In this document: one piece after another, positions 63,261 to 64,000 of the stretch
How the letters are laid out: each line of letters begins with the position of its first letter
How positions within the stretch are numbered: position 1 is the first letter of the stretch
Assembly: GCF_001730225.1 (NCBI RefSeq)
Contig: NZ_MIJE01000001.1
Coordinates: 186,001-250,000, forward strand
Source: Desulfuribacillus alkaliarsenatis
GTDB taxonomy: Bacteria > Bacillota > Bacilli > Desulfuribacillales > Desulfuribacillaceae
Length of the DNA: 64,000 nucleotides
Reading direction: 5' to 3'
The notes under the pieces: model-generated
Database searches by the model: none
Seen by the model: the letters and a program-made list of their open reading frames with translations, nothing else
Told to the model about the DNA's origin: nothing
Position numbers and translations under genes: made by a program

Positions 63261-64000
63261 GTGGCAGAATTATTTCGATATCGAGCAAGGGATCGCACAG
63301 GGAAGGTCGTAGAGGGGACAATTGAAGCTAACTCTAGTCAAGCTGTCATCGGTCAATTACGGGCGCAAAACTTAATAGTTACAAAAGTCGAAAAGGCAAC
63401 TACGAAAACAAATTTTAAGCTTCCTTTTTCTGAGAAAATGGTTAAGACAAAAGATTTAGCTATTTTTAGTAGGCAGTTCTCGACTATGATAGATGCAGGG
63501 GTTCCGTTATTAAGGGCCCTTACTATCCTGCAGGTTCAGGTAGAAAATCTAACCTTGCAAGCTGCTTTAAAAGAGGTTATTAAGGACCTAGAGCGGGGCA
63601 TGACATTATCCGAGGCAATGGCTAGGCATCCTAAGGTGTTTCCTATTATGTACACGAGCATGATAGAAGCTGGTGAGGTCGGTGGTGTGCTTGAAGAAGT
63701 ACTAGAGCGCATGGCTAATCACTTTGAGAAGGAAGACGAAATTAAAGAGAAGGTTAAGTCGGCCCTTACCTACCCAACAGTTGTTTTCTCAATGGCTATT
63801 TTAGCCGTGATTTTTATGCTAGTGTTTGTTTTACCTTCGTTTATTGGAATCTTTGAAGGGATGGATATGGAGCTACCAGCACCGACACTGTTTGTAATTG
63901 CCTTAAGTAATATGCTAACAGGCTATTGGTATATTCATATCGGTATGCTGATTCTAACGGTCTATTTATTTAGACGCTTCCTCAATGACCCGAAAGGTAA
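63261..64000 (+). CDS. pilC: Type IV pilus inner-membrane platform protein PilC (cut by window end)
   Basis: Starts at GTG 63261 behind AGGAAG and runs in frame to the last base (246 complete codons visible). It shows the T2SSF/PilC pattern: a first cytoplasmic helical domain (FSRQFSTMIDAGVPLLRALTI...), ERGMTLSEAMARHPKVFP, GEVGGVLEEVLERMA, and a first membrane helix (VFSMAILAVIFMLVFVLPSF). PilC anchors PilB and PilT at the membrane. The C-terminal half and further pil genes lie outside the window. Confidence 0.93.
   Translation, partial: MAELFRYRARDRTGKVVEGTIEANSSQAVIGQLRAQNLIVTKVEKATTKTNFKLPFSEKMVKTKDLAIFSRQFSTMIDAGVPLLRALTILQVQVENLTLQAALKEVIKDLERGMTLSEAMARHPKVFPIMYTSMIEAGEVGGVLEEVLERMANHFEKEDEIKEKVKSALTYPTVVFSMAILAVIFMLVFVLPSFIGIFEGMDMELPAPTLFVIALSNMLTGYWYIHIGMLILTVYLFRRFLNDPKG

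Overview
The window looks like chromosome from a low-G+C, endospore-forming, anaerobically respiring Firmicute. Sporulation genes (gerM, spoVID), a Val T-box, strong AGGAGG-type ribosome binding sites and a Bacillales gene order support this. The order murI, gerM, rph, rdgB, tig, clpX, lonB, lonA, ysxC, hemA-X-C-D-B-L, spoVID, valS, folC matches the known Bacillus subtilis backbone. The many c-type cytochromes with N-terminal lipoboxes and an Nrf nitrite reductase point to a respiratory anaerobe. A Desulfuribacillus-like organism would fit, but that is an inference from gene content and not a proven assignment.

Layout: 1-4300 is an A+T-rich accessory segment. It holds the end of an unrecognised gene, about 570 bases of structured non-coding DNA, a reverse transcriptase of the defence-associated (UG/Abi-like) kind with a variable-looking 10-residue repeat tail, a lipoprotein, and remnants of two decayed genes. 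4300-15000 holds housekeeping and envelope genes: DUF1801 protein, Na/Pi symporter, patatin, SLH protein, UPF0316, murI, a fused 2-hydroxyacyl-CoA dehydratase activase-type protein, gerM, rph and rdgB. Four tRNAs follow (Pro, Gly, Arg, His). 15400-26000 is the tig-clpP-clpX-lonB-lonA-ysxC protein quality-control block, with three small or mid-size cytochrome lipoproteins inserted in it.

26000-38700 is a respiratory island placed between ysxC and hemA. It carries nrfHA (nitrite to ammonium), an acetyl-CoA synthetase, a NarXL-type sensor/regulator pair, and a four-gene module: hexaheme cytochrome, Tat-exported 4x[4Fe-4S] protein, NrfD-type membrane protein, and a second hexaheme cytochrome that lacks any visible signal peptide. 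I cannot match this module to a characterised complex; it is my best candidate for an undescribed system. Three palindromic CRP/FNR-like sites lie upstream of its three transcription starts.

39100-48000 is a tetrapyrrole operon: hemA, hemX, sirC, hemC, cobA-hemD fusion, hemB, a fused AhbA-AhbB siroheme decarboxylase and hemL. It points to the siroheme-dependent heme pathway, which would feed the many cytochromes. 48100-55560 continues with spoVID, T-box-valS, folC and murC. 55600-64000 holds cheV, three envelope proteins of unclear role and the start of a type IV pilus operon (pilB, pilT, pilC cut by the window end). A c-di-GMP-II riboswitch with an overlapping terminator precedes pilB, and PilB itself starts with a textbook tandem MshEN c-di-GMP-binding motif, so pilus assembly seems to be gated twice by the same second messenger.
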